From: Streptococcaceae bacterium
GTDB taxonomy: Bacteria; Bacillota; Bacilli; Lactobacillales; Streptococcaceae
Assembly (NCBI GenBank): GCA_031270215.1
Contig: JAISYB010000109.1
Location: 1 to 16,335 of the forward strand
Reading direction: 5' to 3'
DNA length: 16,335 nt
Under the pieces are notes generated by a model, which had not been told where the DNA came from, searched no databases, and saw nothing but the letters and a program-made list of their open reading frames with translations. The position numbers and the translations under genes are program-made. Shown here piece after piece: positions 1-7,109 of the stretch (position 1 is the first letter of the stretch; each line of letters starts with the position of its first letter).

Positions 1-1262
1 CTGAAGTAGTCCAACTCACCCTTCAAAATATCACTACTCCATTCCCAATTATTATAAGCAACATCTCCAGAAGGGGACGGGTAAGGGTAAGGTATTAATT
101 TCGGCGCAAAAGGCGTAGTCCTAAATTCTTCAAATGTTGGCGTATTGAGATTAACCGCTACGACATATTTATCATCACCTGAAGCTACAATACTATTAGT
201 GTAGTAATGTTCTATAGCCTTATAAACAGGGCTTGTTAGATAGCCATTTTCGCCAGTACTCGAAAAAAAGTACTTGGGGTTAGCGGCATCATCTATCAAG
301 GGCGTTTGATATTCTTTATCACCTTCATTAATAACACTTGTTGCTTCTTTTACTGTTAGGACAGTGTCCCGAATTACCAGCGCTTTATCCCCTTCCTGAT
401 GAAGAACTATCCAAGACTCGCCAGCAATTTCTACTTTAAATTCTTGTATCGTTGTATCCCATTCAATCTTTAGCCCAGTCTGCACCGGCTCGTAGCTATC
501 GACCTGCTCATATCTAGCTGTGCCAAAGCTCACGCTAAGGCTCGCACTTGTTGCTTGTGCCAGCATATCGGAGGTATTAGCAAGATCGTCTGTTTCAAAC
601 GGCCACTGCCACATGATTTTGATACTGTAATCAAAGGCTGAACCATTGTACCAAAGCGTCTGCGCTTTTAGTGCTTCTTCTAAGCCTGCTGCATTCGTCC
701 AGCCGTCAAGACCACTGGTTTTTACATTCCACAGCGAAGTTTTTCCTTCATCCTTCTCATTTTTAGCGATTAATAGCTTAAACTGCAAGCGACTAGCAAG
801 CTTTCCGTCTGTATCATTCGTAAAGTTGACGATTTTGCCACCATTTATTTCACTACCTGGGTTTGAAAACTCTACCTTGTAAGCAACCTCGGTTTCTCCT
901 TTGGTATCATCTAATTTATCAACCAGTTGGATAGTCTTCTCGCCCTTGGTGCCCGGTGCTACAAGATTATATATTCCTTTAGCAAAGACTGTGTCGCTGC
1001 TTTCCTGTGGCGCAGTATGCCCTGCATCGCCACTACCGTCTTCTACATCACTACCGTAATAATATGGCGCAAAAAGATTGCCCATCACAACGGATTGCCC
1101 AACCTGCCAAACCGCAACATTTCCCGTCTGGTCATCTGTTTTCGGCAGGTCAATCGTTGAGAGGTATTTTGCATAGGTTCCAGAAAAAACACCAAGCAAT
1201 GCTGCCACCAAGAGGATTGCCCCCCCCGCTAAACGACGCTTAGTTAGCTTGATTTTTTTCAT
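1..1262 (-). CDS. Exported protein with SipW-type signal peptide (3' end outside window)
   Basis: An uninterrupted frame of 420 codons runs from the ATG at 1262 off the left edge of the window, so the C-terminus is missing. The start is fixed by AAGGGAGG at 1269-1276, six bases upstream. The N-terminus is KKIKLTKRR, then a hydrophobic stretch (about residues 11-26), then SGTYAKYLSTID. This matches the SipW-dependent signal-peptide class (compare the GGTWAAFND region of TasA), in which a SipW-like signal peptidase cuts near the small residues. The mature part is acidic and rich in Ser, Thr, Asn and Asp with several Trp, and has no further membrane segment in the visible part, so it is probably a secreted or wall-associated surface protein. 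I do not recognise a domain. No sipW gene is in the window; it may lie beyond the left edge. Codons 12-14 contain a G8 run, a possible slippage site. A 460-bp leader separates it from trxA. The signal-peptide call is firm, the function unknown. Confidence 0.8.
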   Translation of the reverse strand, partial: MKKIKLTKRRLAGGAILLVAALLGVFSGTYAKYLSTIDLPKTDDQTGNVAVWQVGQSVVMGNLFAPYYYGSDVEDGSGDAGHTAPQESSDTVFAKGIYNLVAPGTKGEKTIQLVDKLDDTKGETEVAYKVEFSNPGSEINGGKIVNFTNDTDGKLASRLQFKLLIAKNEKDEGKTSLWNVKTSGLDGWTNAAGLEEALKAQTLWYNGSAFDYSIKIMWQWPFETDDLANTSDMLAQATSASLSVSFGTARYEQVDSYEPVQTGLKIEWDTTIQEFKVEIAGESWIVLHQEGDKALVIRDTVLTVKEATSVINEGDKEYQTPLIDDAANPKYFFSSTGENGYLTSPVYKAIEHYYTNSIVASGDDKYVVAVNLNTPTFEEFRTTPFAPKLIPYPYPSPSGDVAYNNWEWSSDILKGELDYF

Positions 1263-1722
1263 CTCACGCCTCCCTTCACAAATGCCAATATTGAAAGCAA
1301 CCGACCCACTGCATTAAAAAAGACACAGCATATCGGTTGAGCCACTGATTTAATATTACAAACTGCTACCTGATGTAAAATAGCGCAAAAGCAACCGAGC
1401 ACAGCTAATTAATATATCATAAACAACCACTTCCTAAACCACGGTTGAAGCCTGCGGAAAAATCTCCCCTTTTTCTCGCAATTGAAAACCCTTTACTTCT
1501 TTAACTGACTTTATTTTAACACGAAACTTTCTTAAAAGAAAGCATTAATTAACAAAATACTCCTTGTTTTTAAATCAATTTATCAGTTTGCTAAAAAACA
1601 GATGTGCCAAGAGGAAATTCAGCGAGATTGTTTGCAAAATATCGTCCATTTATAGATAAACAGCTAAACCGGTAGTATCAAAAAAGCACCCAACTGAAAT
1701 AAATTCAGATTGAGCACTATCA
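1263..1722. other. Intergenic leader upstream of the SipW-type gene
   Basis: This 460-bp stretch has no gene. At its right end is the trxA terminator (1680-1718). Read on the minus strand towards the gene at 1262, it holds two copies of TCGGTTGCTTT (1388-1398 and 1294-1304) with the complementary CAACCGA between them (1333-1339), so the middle segment could pair with either copy. A 7-bp inverted repeat, CTTTCTT-AA-AAGAAAG, lies at 1527-1542. I could not place a convincing -35/-10 pair. A regulatory leader is possible, but no known riboswitch or T-box motif was recognised. Confidence 0.4.
1680..1718 (-). terminator. Rho-independent terminator of trxA
   Basis: On the minus strand, five bases after the trxA stop, AGTGCTCAA-T-CTGAA pairs with TTCAG-TTGGGTGCT (14 pairs including G-U pairs, one bulge, loop TTTAT) and runs into TTTTTT. 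Confidence 0.75.
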
Positions 1723-2040
1723 TTAAGCTGTATGCTTAGCCACTAGCTGCTTGAGCTGTTCCTTACTATGAACGCCGACTAGCTTCTCAATTACTTCGCC
1801 GTCTTTTTTCAAGATTAACGTTGGAATACTCATAATTCCAAAGCTCTGTGGTGTCGCCGGATTTTCATCCACGTCCATTTTGACAATTTTCAACTCGTCC
1901 TCGTCCAATTCCTCAGCGAGCTGATCTAATATCGGTCCCTGAACTCGACATGGACCACACCAAGTCGCCCAAAAATCCACTAAAACTAAACCTTGATTTG
2001 TTTCATCATTAAAACTTACATCCGTTATCGCTTGAACCAT
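1723..2040 (-). CDS. trxA: Thioredoxin
   Basis: This 105-residue protein is a complete thioredoxin of normal family length. It has the active site WCGPC (Cys28 and Cys31), the buried Asp22 before it (LVDFWA) and the cis-proline in SIPT (Pro73). It reduces protein disulfides in the cytoplasm and is recycled by thioredoxin reductase, which is not in the window. Arg follows the second Cys, where Lys is commoner; this is a minor variation. The start is set by AAGGAGG seven bases upstream of the ATG. A TATAAT -10 box at 2066-2071 and its own terminator (1680-1718) indicate a single-gene transcript. The redox theme recurs in hslO further along, but the two are not in one operon. Confidence 0.96.
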   Translation of the reverse strand: MVQAITDVSFNDETNQGLVLVDFWATWCGPCRVQGPILDQLAEELDEDELKIVKMDVDENPATPQSFGIMSIPTLILKKDGEVIEKLVGVHSKEQLKQLVAKHTA

Positions 2041-2065
2041 GATAACTACCTCCTTATTTGTTTTT

Positions 2066-2071
2066 ATTATA
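2066..2071 (-). promoter_or_regulatory. -10 box of the trxA promoter
   Basis: TATAAT on the minus strand lies about 25 bases upstream of the trxA ATG, giving a very short leader that carries only the AAGGAGG site. No good -35 hexamer lies 16-18 bases upstream (AGCTTC at 17), so the promoter is inferred mainly from the perfect -10. Confidence 0.5.
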
Positions 2072-2152
2072 TCGTCTTTACAAACTTGAAGCTAATAATT
2101 TGATTGCAAGCAAAAATGTAGTTAGAAATCCTTATTTTTAGAGCGTTTATTC

Positions 2153-2171
2153 AAAAAATTGATACAATCAA
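2153..2171 (-). terminator. Weak AT-rich terminator after ywlG
   Basis: On the minus strand TTGAT-TGT-ATCAA is followed directly by TTTTTT, about 57 bases past the ywlG stop. The stem is only 5 bp and AT-rich, so it may be leaky. Confidence 0.4.
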
Positions 2172-2227
2172 GCTTTAAATAAATTGCTTATCACCACCGA
2201 TATTCTTTATTCACCGAGGTTTTTATG

Positions 2228-2791
2228 CTAATATTTCCTAATCTCATCTTTTGGATAACCTGCTCGTGCGCCACCGATGAGCTTTGGACGACTGGCAAGG
2301 GCGCTCACATGGGCAAACCCAAGCTCTTTTTGTTTTAAACGCAGCGGGATTTGAACATGCTTGATGTGCATTCCAATTGCCGTATCGCCAATATCAAGCC
2401 CACAAAGCGCGGTGATGTGTTCAACCTCTACCGGATCAGTAAAAAATTTAAATGCCGCAAGCTGTCCGCTACCTCCTGCATGAACAGACGGTAAGACTGA
2501 TACAACTTCCAAATCTCTCTTTTCTGCCAATTCTTTTTCAACTGCTAGGGCACGATTTAGATGTTCGCAACCTTGAACTGCAAGATAAATTCCCCTTGGT
2601 CTTAAAACGTCCAATGCAGCAGAAACGATTACCTCGCCAACCTCTTGATTAGAATTATGCCCAATCACACCGCCGTTAACCTCGGAAGTCGACAAGCCAA
2701 GTACAAATATATCGCCTGATTTAACCAATGATTTTACGACAACCTCTGTTGTCAACTCACGCATATTTTGTGCTAATTTTACTAAATCCAT
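2228..2791 (-). CDS. ywlG: YwlG / TIGR01440 (UPF0340) family protein
   Basis: This 187-residue soluble protein matches the conserved YwlG/UPF0340 family, whose biochemical role is not established as far as I know. Family-like features include LGLSTSEVNGGVIG (about residues 32-45), the LAVQGCEHLNRAL segment (about 70-82) and the C-terminal GLDIGDTAIGMHIKHVQIP and RPKLIGGARAGYP regions. Length is normal for the family. The start at 2791 is supported by GGAGG five bases upstream. It begins 14 bases after the ECF S-component stop, so the two genes are almost certainly cotranscribed. That pairing suggests a role in use of a vitamin-like compound, but this is inference from context only. Confidence 0.9.
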   Translation of the reverse strand: MDLVKLAQNMRELTTEVVVKSLVKSGDIFVLGLSTSEVNGGVIGHNSNQEVGEVIVSAALDVLRPRGIYLAVQGCEHLNRALAVEKELAEKRDLEVVSVLPSVHAGGSGQLAAFKFFTDPVEVEHITALCGLDIGDTAIGMHIKHVQIPLRLKQKELGFAHVSALASRPKLIGGARAGYPKDEIRKY

Positions 2792-2805
2792 CTTTCCTCC
2801 AAAAT

Positions 2806-3312
2806 TTATTTCACGTAAAGCTCAGTTAATTTCAACTTTTGCAGTACTTTAAACGCTGGTACTGCAATCAAAACACCAAATATATTTTGAATCAAATTCC
2901 CCGGCAAGCTTGCCAAACCATAACCCCAGCCATTTAATAACCAACCGGCAAATGCGTAGCCTGCAATCATTAAAATACTAGCTAAGCTTAAGCCTAATGC
3001 AGTCCTGCTTGCTGATTTTTGATAGATTATTTTGCCCGCAATCAAACCTTGTAAGCCATGAATGATTAGTGAGAAGATGAGCCATTGCGGATAACCCGAA
3101 AGTAAATCCAGCAAAGCGCCCGAAAGTCCACCAACCAATAGCGCAGGATAGCCACCAAGCAGCATTGCCGCAAGATAAATGCCACCGTCACAAATCGTCA
3201 CAAATCCCTTCGTTTGTGGCACCGGAATGATAAAATTCAACGATAACGCCACCGTTAATGCCGTAATTAATGCAATCAGCGTGATACTTCTTGTCTTAGA
3301 ATGTTGCCCCAT
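2806..3312 (-). CDS. ECF transporter S component (vitamin or precursor uptake)
   Basis: I place the start at the ATG at 3310-3312, because CGGAGGTG lies just upstream of it. A longer frame from 3378 would run through the leader and has no such site. The 168-residue product is very hydrophobic, with about five membrane segments (near residues 8-29, 42-70, 76-96, 105-126 and 136-156). The first helix carries a small-residue ALITALTVAL stretch like the Ala motif S components use to dock onto EcfT. Size and pattern fit a substrate-binding S component of an energy-coupling-factor transporter, which would share EcfA/EcfA'/EcfT encoded elsewhere. The segment FVTICDGGIYLAAMLLGGY resembles the pyridoxine/hydroxymethylpyrimidine group, but the substrate is a guess. 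It is followed after 14 bases by ywlG. A strong terminator upstream (3369-3414) isolates it from the pseudogene; no clear promoter was seen in the gap. Confidence 0.8.
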   Translation of the reverse strand: MGQHSKTRSITLIALITALTVALSLNFIIPVPQTKGFVTICDGGIYLAAMLLGGYPALLVGGLSGALLDLLSGYPQWLIFSLIIHGLQGLIAGKIIYQKSASRTALGLSLASILMIAGYAFAGWLLNGWGYGLASLPGNLIQNIFGVLIAVPAFKVLQKLKLTELYVK

Positions 3313-3368
3313 ATAACACCTCCGTGAGTTTTTCTCAACATTTTCCAGTTTACAAAAAAACAGCGGAT

Positions 3369-3414
3369 AAAAAAACACCCAATTGGCTGATTAATAAACC
3401 ATCCAATTAGGCGC
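3369..3414 (-). terminator. Strong rho-independent terminator after the kinase remnant
   Basis: On the minus strand GCGCCTAATTGG pairs with CCAATTGGGTGT over 12 positions (some G-U), with extra pairing inside the loop, and runs into T7. It begins about 10 bases past the stop of the broken kinase gene. Confidence 0.8.
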
Positions 3415-3424
3415 TGTCCTCTTT

Positions 3425-4277
3425 TTACTCGATATTATCTACGAGTTGTTTTGGCAAAGTAAGGATAACCTTAAACATATCACCGTCAATAATTATCTTA
3501 ACGGTGCCGCCATGCAGCTTAACGATTGAGTCAACAATTGCAAGCCCTAAGCCATTTCCCTCGGAATGTCTGCTCTGATCTCCCCGCCCAAAGCGTTCAA
3601 CGAGCTTTTCGGCATCCTCATCTAATAAATATTTAGAGATATTCTTCAATATGACTTGAACTTCTTCGGCAAGCTCCTCAACCTTGAAATGTACTCGACT
3701 GCTTTCAAGTGAATATTTGGCTGCATTACCCAATAAATTCTCCAAGACACGCCAAATTTGATTACCGTCAAGCTCAAGGGTGACAGGTGTTTGTGGCAGC
3801 TTGATTAATAAATCCAATTTGTTTTGCTCAAACAATTCGCTATTTTCAGCAATCACTTGCTCGCACAGCTCTAAAAAGTTAATGCTTGTACGGTTCAGCT
3901 TAATATCACCATGATCCATTTTTATTACTTCAAACAAATCTTCAATCATTTGCTTCATACGTGCCGATTTTTTGATTGATGACAGAAACATACTCTTGGC
4001 GTGTTTCCTCCGTCAATTCTCTTTGGGTCAATAAATCCCCATAGGTAACGATTGCCGTTAAAGGCGTCCGCAAATCATGTGACACATTACTAATCAAATC
4101 ATTTTTAAACGCTTCAGATTTCAAGCTCGTCTGCTTTAATGTCTGTTGCGATAATTTCTCAAGTGCTACCTCACCATTCTCCGCTTCTTCAACCTGATAC
4201 CCATCCTGTTCTAAGTAAATGCGGACACCCTTACGAATTACTTCGTCATCATCGACGACTAAAATTTTAATCTCCAT
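3425..4277 (-). pseudogene. Broken response regulator-histidine kinase fusion (decayed two-component system)
   Basis: The first part, from the ATG at 4277, starts like an OmpR/VanR-type receiver domain (MEIKILVVDDDEVIRKGVR, acidic residues 9-11). At about residue 45 it changes, before the phosphoacceptor Asp, into a kinase dimerisation domain with the H box NVSHDLRTPLT (His67). The frame ends at 3942. The rest of the kinase continues in another frame down to 3425: helix KKSARMKQMIEDLF, N box ENLLGNAAKYS and the ATP-lid region RFGRGDQSRHSEGNGLGLAI. An A6 run (T6 at 3968-3973 on the plus strand) explains the shift: with five As the protein would read INQKSARMKQMI and be 283 residues long. Missing are the rest of the receiver, the DNA-binding domain and all sensor and membrane segments of the kinase. 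AGGAG precedes the start and a good terminator follows. Probably one internal deletion between adjacent genes, then a frameshift; a sequencing error would explain only the second lesion. Confidence 0.85.
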
Positions 4278-4936
4278 CAGTCAAGCTCCTTTGATTTCCT
4301 CTACACTCTTAATATAACCCTTAAAACTTATCAAATTTCAGGGATAATTCTTATTAAATTCTTAGTAATTATACTATAAAATTATGAAATAGCAGTAGAA
4401 CCTCTTGTTGATTGCCCTATTAGTTCTTCTTGTATGTATAAACCCGGCAAAAAATTGCCAAGTAATTTAAAATATCGCAAAAAGGCAGCACACAACCCTC
4501 ACAACATCTGATGAAATAAGCGAAATCGCTCGCTGTCCGACGTACAAAAAACGAGGGAAAACATCTTCCCACCCACGCATAAAAACCGGTATCCAGATAG
4601 TCAGCACTGGCTGCACTAGTCCGCAATGATGATACGTGTGAAAACGGCGACATCCTACTGACAATAACAAGCAAAAAGGGTGCATATAAATCTCACGACA
4701 ACTTCAGCATTTGTGATGAAATATACAAAATCGCAACTCAAGCATTTGCTTTACAAATATTCGGAAATTCTTTGCTTGCCCAGTTGACACCGTTTGACAG
4801 ACAAAAAAGATGGGACATTTTACCCCATCTCGTTGCCAAACTAAGCGCCACTAGCAGCTGACTAAACTTGCGAAAGTACGTGGCAAGCGATTCATCATTA
4901 ATGGCATTTATTCAGGCTTAACTTGAACCGAAACAC
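4278..4936. other. Intergenic region with a degenerate direct duplication
   Basis: No intact gene is supported in these 660 bases. Two segments about 194-205 bases apart are similar: GCAAAAAGG at 4477 and 4671, a CTCAC-AC block after each, TGATGAAATA at 4509 and 4714, and AAATCGC at 4523 and 4728. On the plus strand the second copy lies in an 86-codon open stretch (4601 to a TGA at 4859-4861) without a usable start codon. The first copy shows related residues, but only by changing frame. This looks like a decayed tandem repeat or duplicated gene. The dusB terminator (4803-4830) lies inside the second copy. TTGACA occurs twice ten bases apart (4784 and 4794) with no -10 box. Confidence 0.45.
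4803..4830 (-). terminator. Rho-independent terminator of the hslO-dusB operon
   Basis: On the minus strand AGATGGG pairs with CCCATCT around a 9-base loop and is followed by TTTTTT, about 105 bases beyond the dusB stop. The plus strand lacks a T-run, so it acts in one direction. Confidence 0.85.
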
Positions 4937-5968
4937 TTAATTCAGCCGTTCTTTTTGCCGTCTTTCTTCATCAATCATTTTTACTGCGCCGACAAAATCA
5001 TCTAGCACCTCAATCATTTGTACTGAACTCTCAGCCAAATTGACACGAGCTTTAGCCTTGGCTGCTCTTGGTGCGCCTTTTAGATAGTAGGCTGCCTGCT
5101 GCCTGAACTCACGAACCGCAACAGCTTCTCCCTTAAGAGCGATTAAACGTTCTAAATGAAGCCTAGCAATCGCAACTTTTTCACTAACGCTTGGCTCCTC
5201 TAACAGCTCGCCAGTTGCTAAATAATGCGTCGCACGCCTTAAGACCCATGGATTACCCAATGCAGCACGCCCAATCATTACCGCATCAGCACCAACCTCA
5301 TCAATCATTCGCTTAGCGTCCTCCGGCGTTTTAACATCACCATTACCGATAAATGGCACACTCAGCTTTTGAGCAACACGAGATAATATCTCCCAGTCAG
5401 CCACGCCCTCATACATCTGCGCTCTAGTTCTACCATGCATTGCAATGGCTGCTGCCCCTGCTTCTTGAGCGGCAAGTGCATTTTCAATCGCAAATAAATG
5501 GTCATTATCCCAACCTGTACGCATTTTGACTGTGATCGGTAGCTTGACAGCCGCAACTACTGCATGTACCATTTCGTAGACCTTGCCTGAATCTAAGAGC
5601 CACTTTGCCCCTGCTTCTGCTTTGATAACTTTATTAACCGGACACCCCATATTGATATCAATAATATCCGCTTTGGTATTTTCCGCAACAAATTGCGCTG
5701 CTGCAACCAATGTTTCCTTTTCACCACCAAAAATTTGCAAGGACAACGGGTGCTCATTTTCAGCAATATCTAACATTCCCAGCGTTTTCTTATTGCGATA
5801 CTGAATACCCTTATCTGAAATCATCTCCATAACGACCAGACCTGTACCAAATTCCTTGGCAGTTACTCGAAACGCCTGATTAGAAATTCCCGCCATTGGT
5901 GCAAGCACAATCCGATTTGGTATTTCAACCGTCCCGATTTTCCAACTTTGCTTCAAAACCTTCTCCAT
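4937..5968 (-). CDS. dusB: tRNA-dihydrouridine synthase (DusB type)
   Basis: This 343-residue flavoenzyme reduces uridines in the D-loop region of tRNA to dihydrouridine, using FMN and NADPH. The N-terminal TIM barrel shows LAPMAGISN (about 22-30), INMGCPVNK with the presumed catalytic Cys109, KMRTGW (149-153), MHGRTR (177-182) and NGDVKTPEDA (209-218), followed by MIGRAALGNPW. The C-terminal helical tRNA-binding domain holds EFRQQAAYYLKG. Length is usual for bacterial DusB. The ATG lies three bases beyond the hslO stop, so the two are translationally coupled; hslO-dus pairs are common in Lactobacillales, often between ftsH and lysS, neither of which is here. The terminator at 4803-4830 ends the operon. 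Confidence 0.95.
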   Translation of the reverse strand: MEKVLKQSWKIGTVEIPNRIVLAPMAGISNQAFRVTAKEFGTGLVVMEMISDKGIQYRNKKTLGMLDIAENEHPLSLQIFGGEKETLVAAAQFVAENTKADIIDINMGCPVNKVIKAEAGAKWLLDSGKVYEMVHAVVAAVKLPITVKMRTGWDNDHLFAIENALAAQEAGAAAIAMHGRTRAQMYEGVADWEILSRVAQKLSVPFIGNGDVKTPEDAKRMIDEVGADAVMIGRAALGNPWVLRRATHYLATGELLEEPSVSEKVAIARLHLERLIALKGEAVAVREFRQQAAYYLKGAPRAAKAKARVNLAESSVQMIEVLDDFVGAVKMIDEERRQKERLN

Positions 5969-5971
5969 TTC

Positions 5972-6841
5972 CTATAGCTGTTCTAAGATTGCTTCTAAAT
6001 CCGCTTGGTTATAATGATATTTCTCTCCGCAGAAATGGCAGACAACCTCAGCTTTTTGATCCTCGATTAAGATTGCTTCAAGCTCTGCTCTGCCAAGACT
6101 GATTAAGCCTTTCGTAAATTTTTCCTTAGAGCAATCACAAAAAAAGCATAAAGGCTCCTTTGCCAACACCTTATATTCCACCGAACCGAAAATGGCATCT
6201 AATATCGCCTGCGTTGAGGAGTGTTCTAAAATCTCCGAGATAGCGGGCATTGCCTGCAAACGATTTTCAAAGTCTATCAAATCCTCACTCGTGGCATCTG
6301 GCATGGCTTGAACAAGAAATCCGCCGGCAATTTTCACCCGATCCTCTATATCAAGCAAGACAGACAAGCCGACCGCTGAGGGAATTTGTTCAGATTCGGT
6401 GAAATAATACGCCAAATCCTCGCCAATCTCACCGGTAGTCAATGGCACTTGCCCAGTATACGGCTCTTTTAATCCCATATCCTTGATAACATAAAGAAAT
6501 CCCGGTGCAACTGATGTGCCGACCATTACTTCTCCTGTTGCTGTTTTCTTTAAATCCACATAAGGATTTCCGACATAGCCTTTAAGCTGCCCATTAGCAT
6601 TGGCATCAACTGTAATCTGCCCAATCGTATTCTCGCTCAAAATCCGCAAAGTAATCTTATCATTTCCCTTTTGGTTTGCACCTAATATCGCACCTGCCAT
6701 TAGACTTCTGCCGAGTGCGACCGTTGAGGTGCTCCATGTGCCATGACGAAGTGCCGCCTCAGCAACTGTTTCTGTCGCCAAAAGCGCAAAAGCACGAAAC
6801 TTGCCATCCTTTGAAATTGCTTTGATTAATGTATCCTTCAT
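5972..6841 (-). CDS. hslO: Hsp33 redox-regulated chaperone
   Basis: I choose the ATG at 6841 because GGAG lies five bases upstream and the protein then starts MKDTLIKAIS, as Hsp33 proteins do. An in-frame start 17 codons earlier exists but adds a non-family tail. The product of 289 residues has normal length. The C-terminal redox switch is intact: Cys235 and Cys237 (CDC) and Cys268 and Cys271 (CHFC) bind zinc when reduced; oxidation forms disulfides, releases zinc and turns on the holdase activity that protects unfolding proteins during oxidative stress. An extra Cys232 lies just before the first pair. The N-terminal chaperone domain includes LRHGTWSTST and the ITVDANANGQLKGYVGNP region. It is cotranscribed with dusB, three bases downstream. 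No clear promoter was found in the 268-bp gap to mnmA, which holds a large inverted repeat. Confidence 0.96.
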   Translation of the reverse strand: MKDTLIKAISKDGKFRAFALLATETVAEAALRHGTWSTSTVALGRSLMAGAILGANQKGNDKITLRILSENTIGQITVDANANGQLKGYVGNPYVDLKKTATGEVMVGTSVAPGFLYVIKDMGLKEPYTGQVPLTTGEIGEDLAYYFTESEQIPSAVGLSVLLDIEDRVKIAGGFLVQAMPDATSEDLIDFENRLQAMPAISEILEHSSTQAILDAIFGSVEYKVLAKEPLCFFCDCSKEKFTKGLISLGRAELEAILIEDQKAEVVCHFCGEKYHYNQADLEAILEQL

Positions 6842-6942
6842 CTCATCTCCAACTCTTTTATTAATCTTTCTTGTAACAATGCAAGCGAGCACAACTATTC
6901 TACGCAGCTAAACGTCGCCCACCTTTTGAATAAACATCAGAC

Positions 6943-7038
6943 GATTTAACGGCTGCTCACAAAGCTTGGCATAAGAGCAAAAAGGATTAAAGGCGCTTGT
7001 CCTGTATCTTTTGCCGAAGCTTTATAGCCGTTAAAATC
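6943..7038. repeat. Imperfect long inverted repeat between mnmA and hslO
   Basis: GATTTAACGGCT...AAAGCTTGGC (6943-6970) faces GCCGAAGCTTT...AGCCGTTAAAATC (7013-7038). The arms are complementary over about 22 positions, with a small bulge and an insertion in the left arm. The 42-base loop contains further pairing (AAGAGC with GCGCTT). It is flanked by two direct copies of GCTAAACGNCGY at 6907-6918 and 7095-7106. No T-run follows either arm closely, so it is not a standard terminator. It could be a structured leader of the hslO transcript or a small repeat element. Confidence 0.5.
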
Positions 7039-7109
7039 AGACTAGGCAATTTTTCATTTCTCTGTGCAGGTCAATTTAGCGAACTTTTTACACCGCTAAA
7101 CGCCGTCAA

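Noticed and set aside
646..1243. Plus-strand frames of 77-78 codons opposite the SipW-type gene
   Set aside because: They lie antisense to a continuous, well-started 420-codon frame and lack ribosome sites.
3313..3378. Upstream extension of the ECF S component by 22 residues from an ATG at 3378
   Set aside because: The extension runs through the leader, has no ribosome site and adds non-family residues, whereas the inner ATG has CGGAGGTG directly upstream.
3942..3991. Programmed frameshift joining the two halves of the receiver-kinase fusion
   Set aside because: Rejoining needs a +1 shift at C-AAAAAA-T, not the usual -1 slippery heptamer, and there is no stimulatory stop or stem. The fusion also lacks essential receiver and sensor parts, so decay is more likely.
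4420..4685. Two overlapping minus-strand frames of 84 and 72 codons upstream of the kinase remnant
   Set aside because: Neither has a good ribosome site, both are rich in Cys, Phe and Trp with no recognisable family, and they lie across the degenerate duplication; they look like chance frames.
4784..4799. TTGACA repeated ten bases apart, suggesting a promoter -35
   Set aside because: No -10 box follows at usable spacing and a terminator lies just downstream; it is also within the degenerate duplication.
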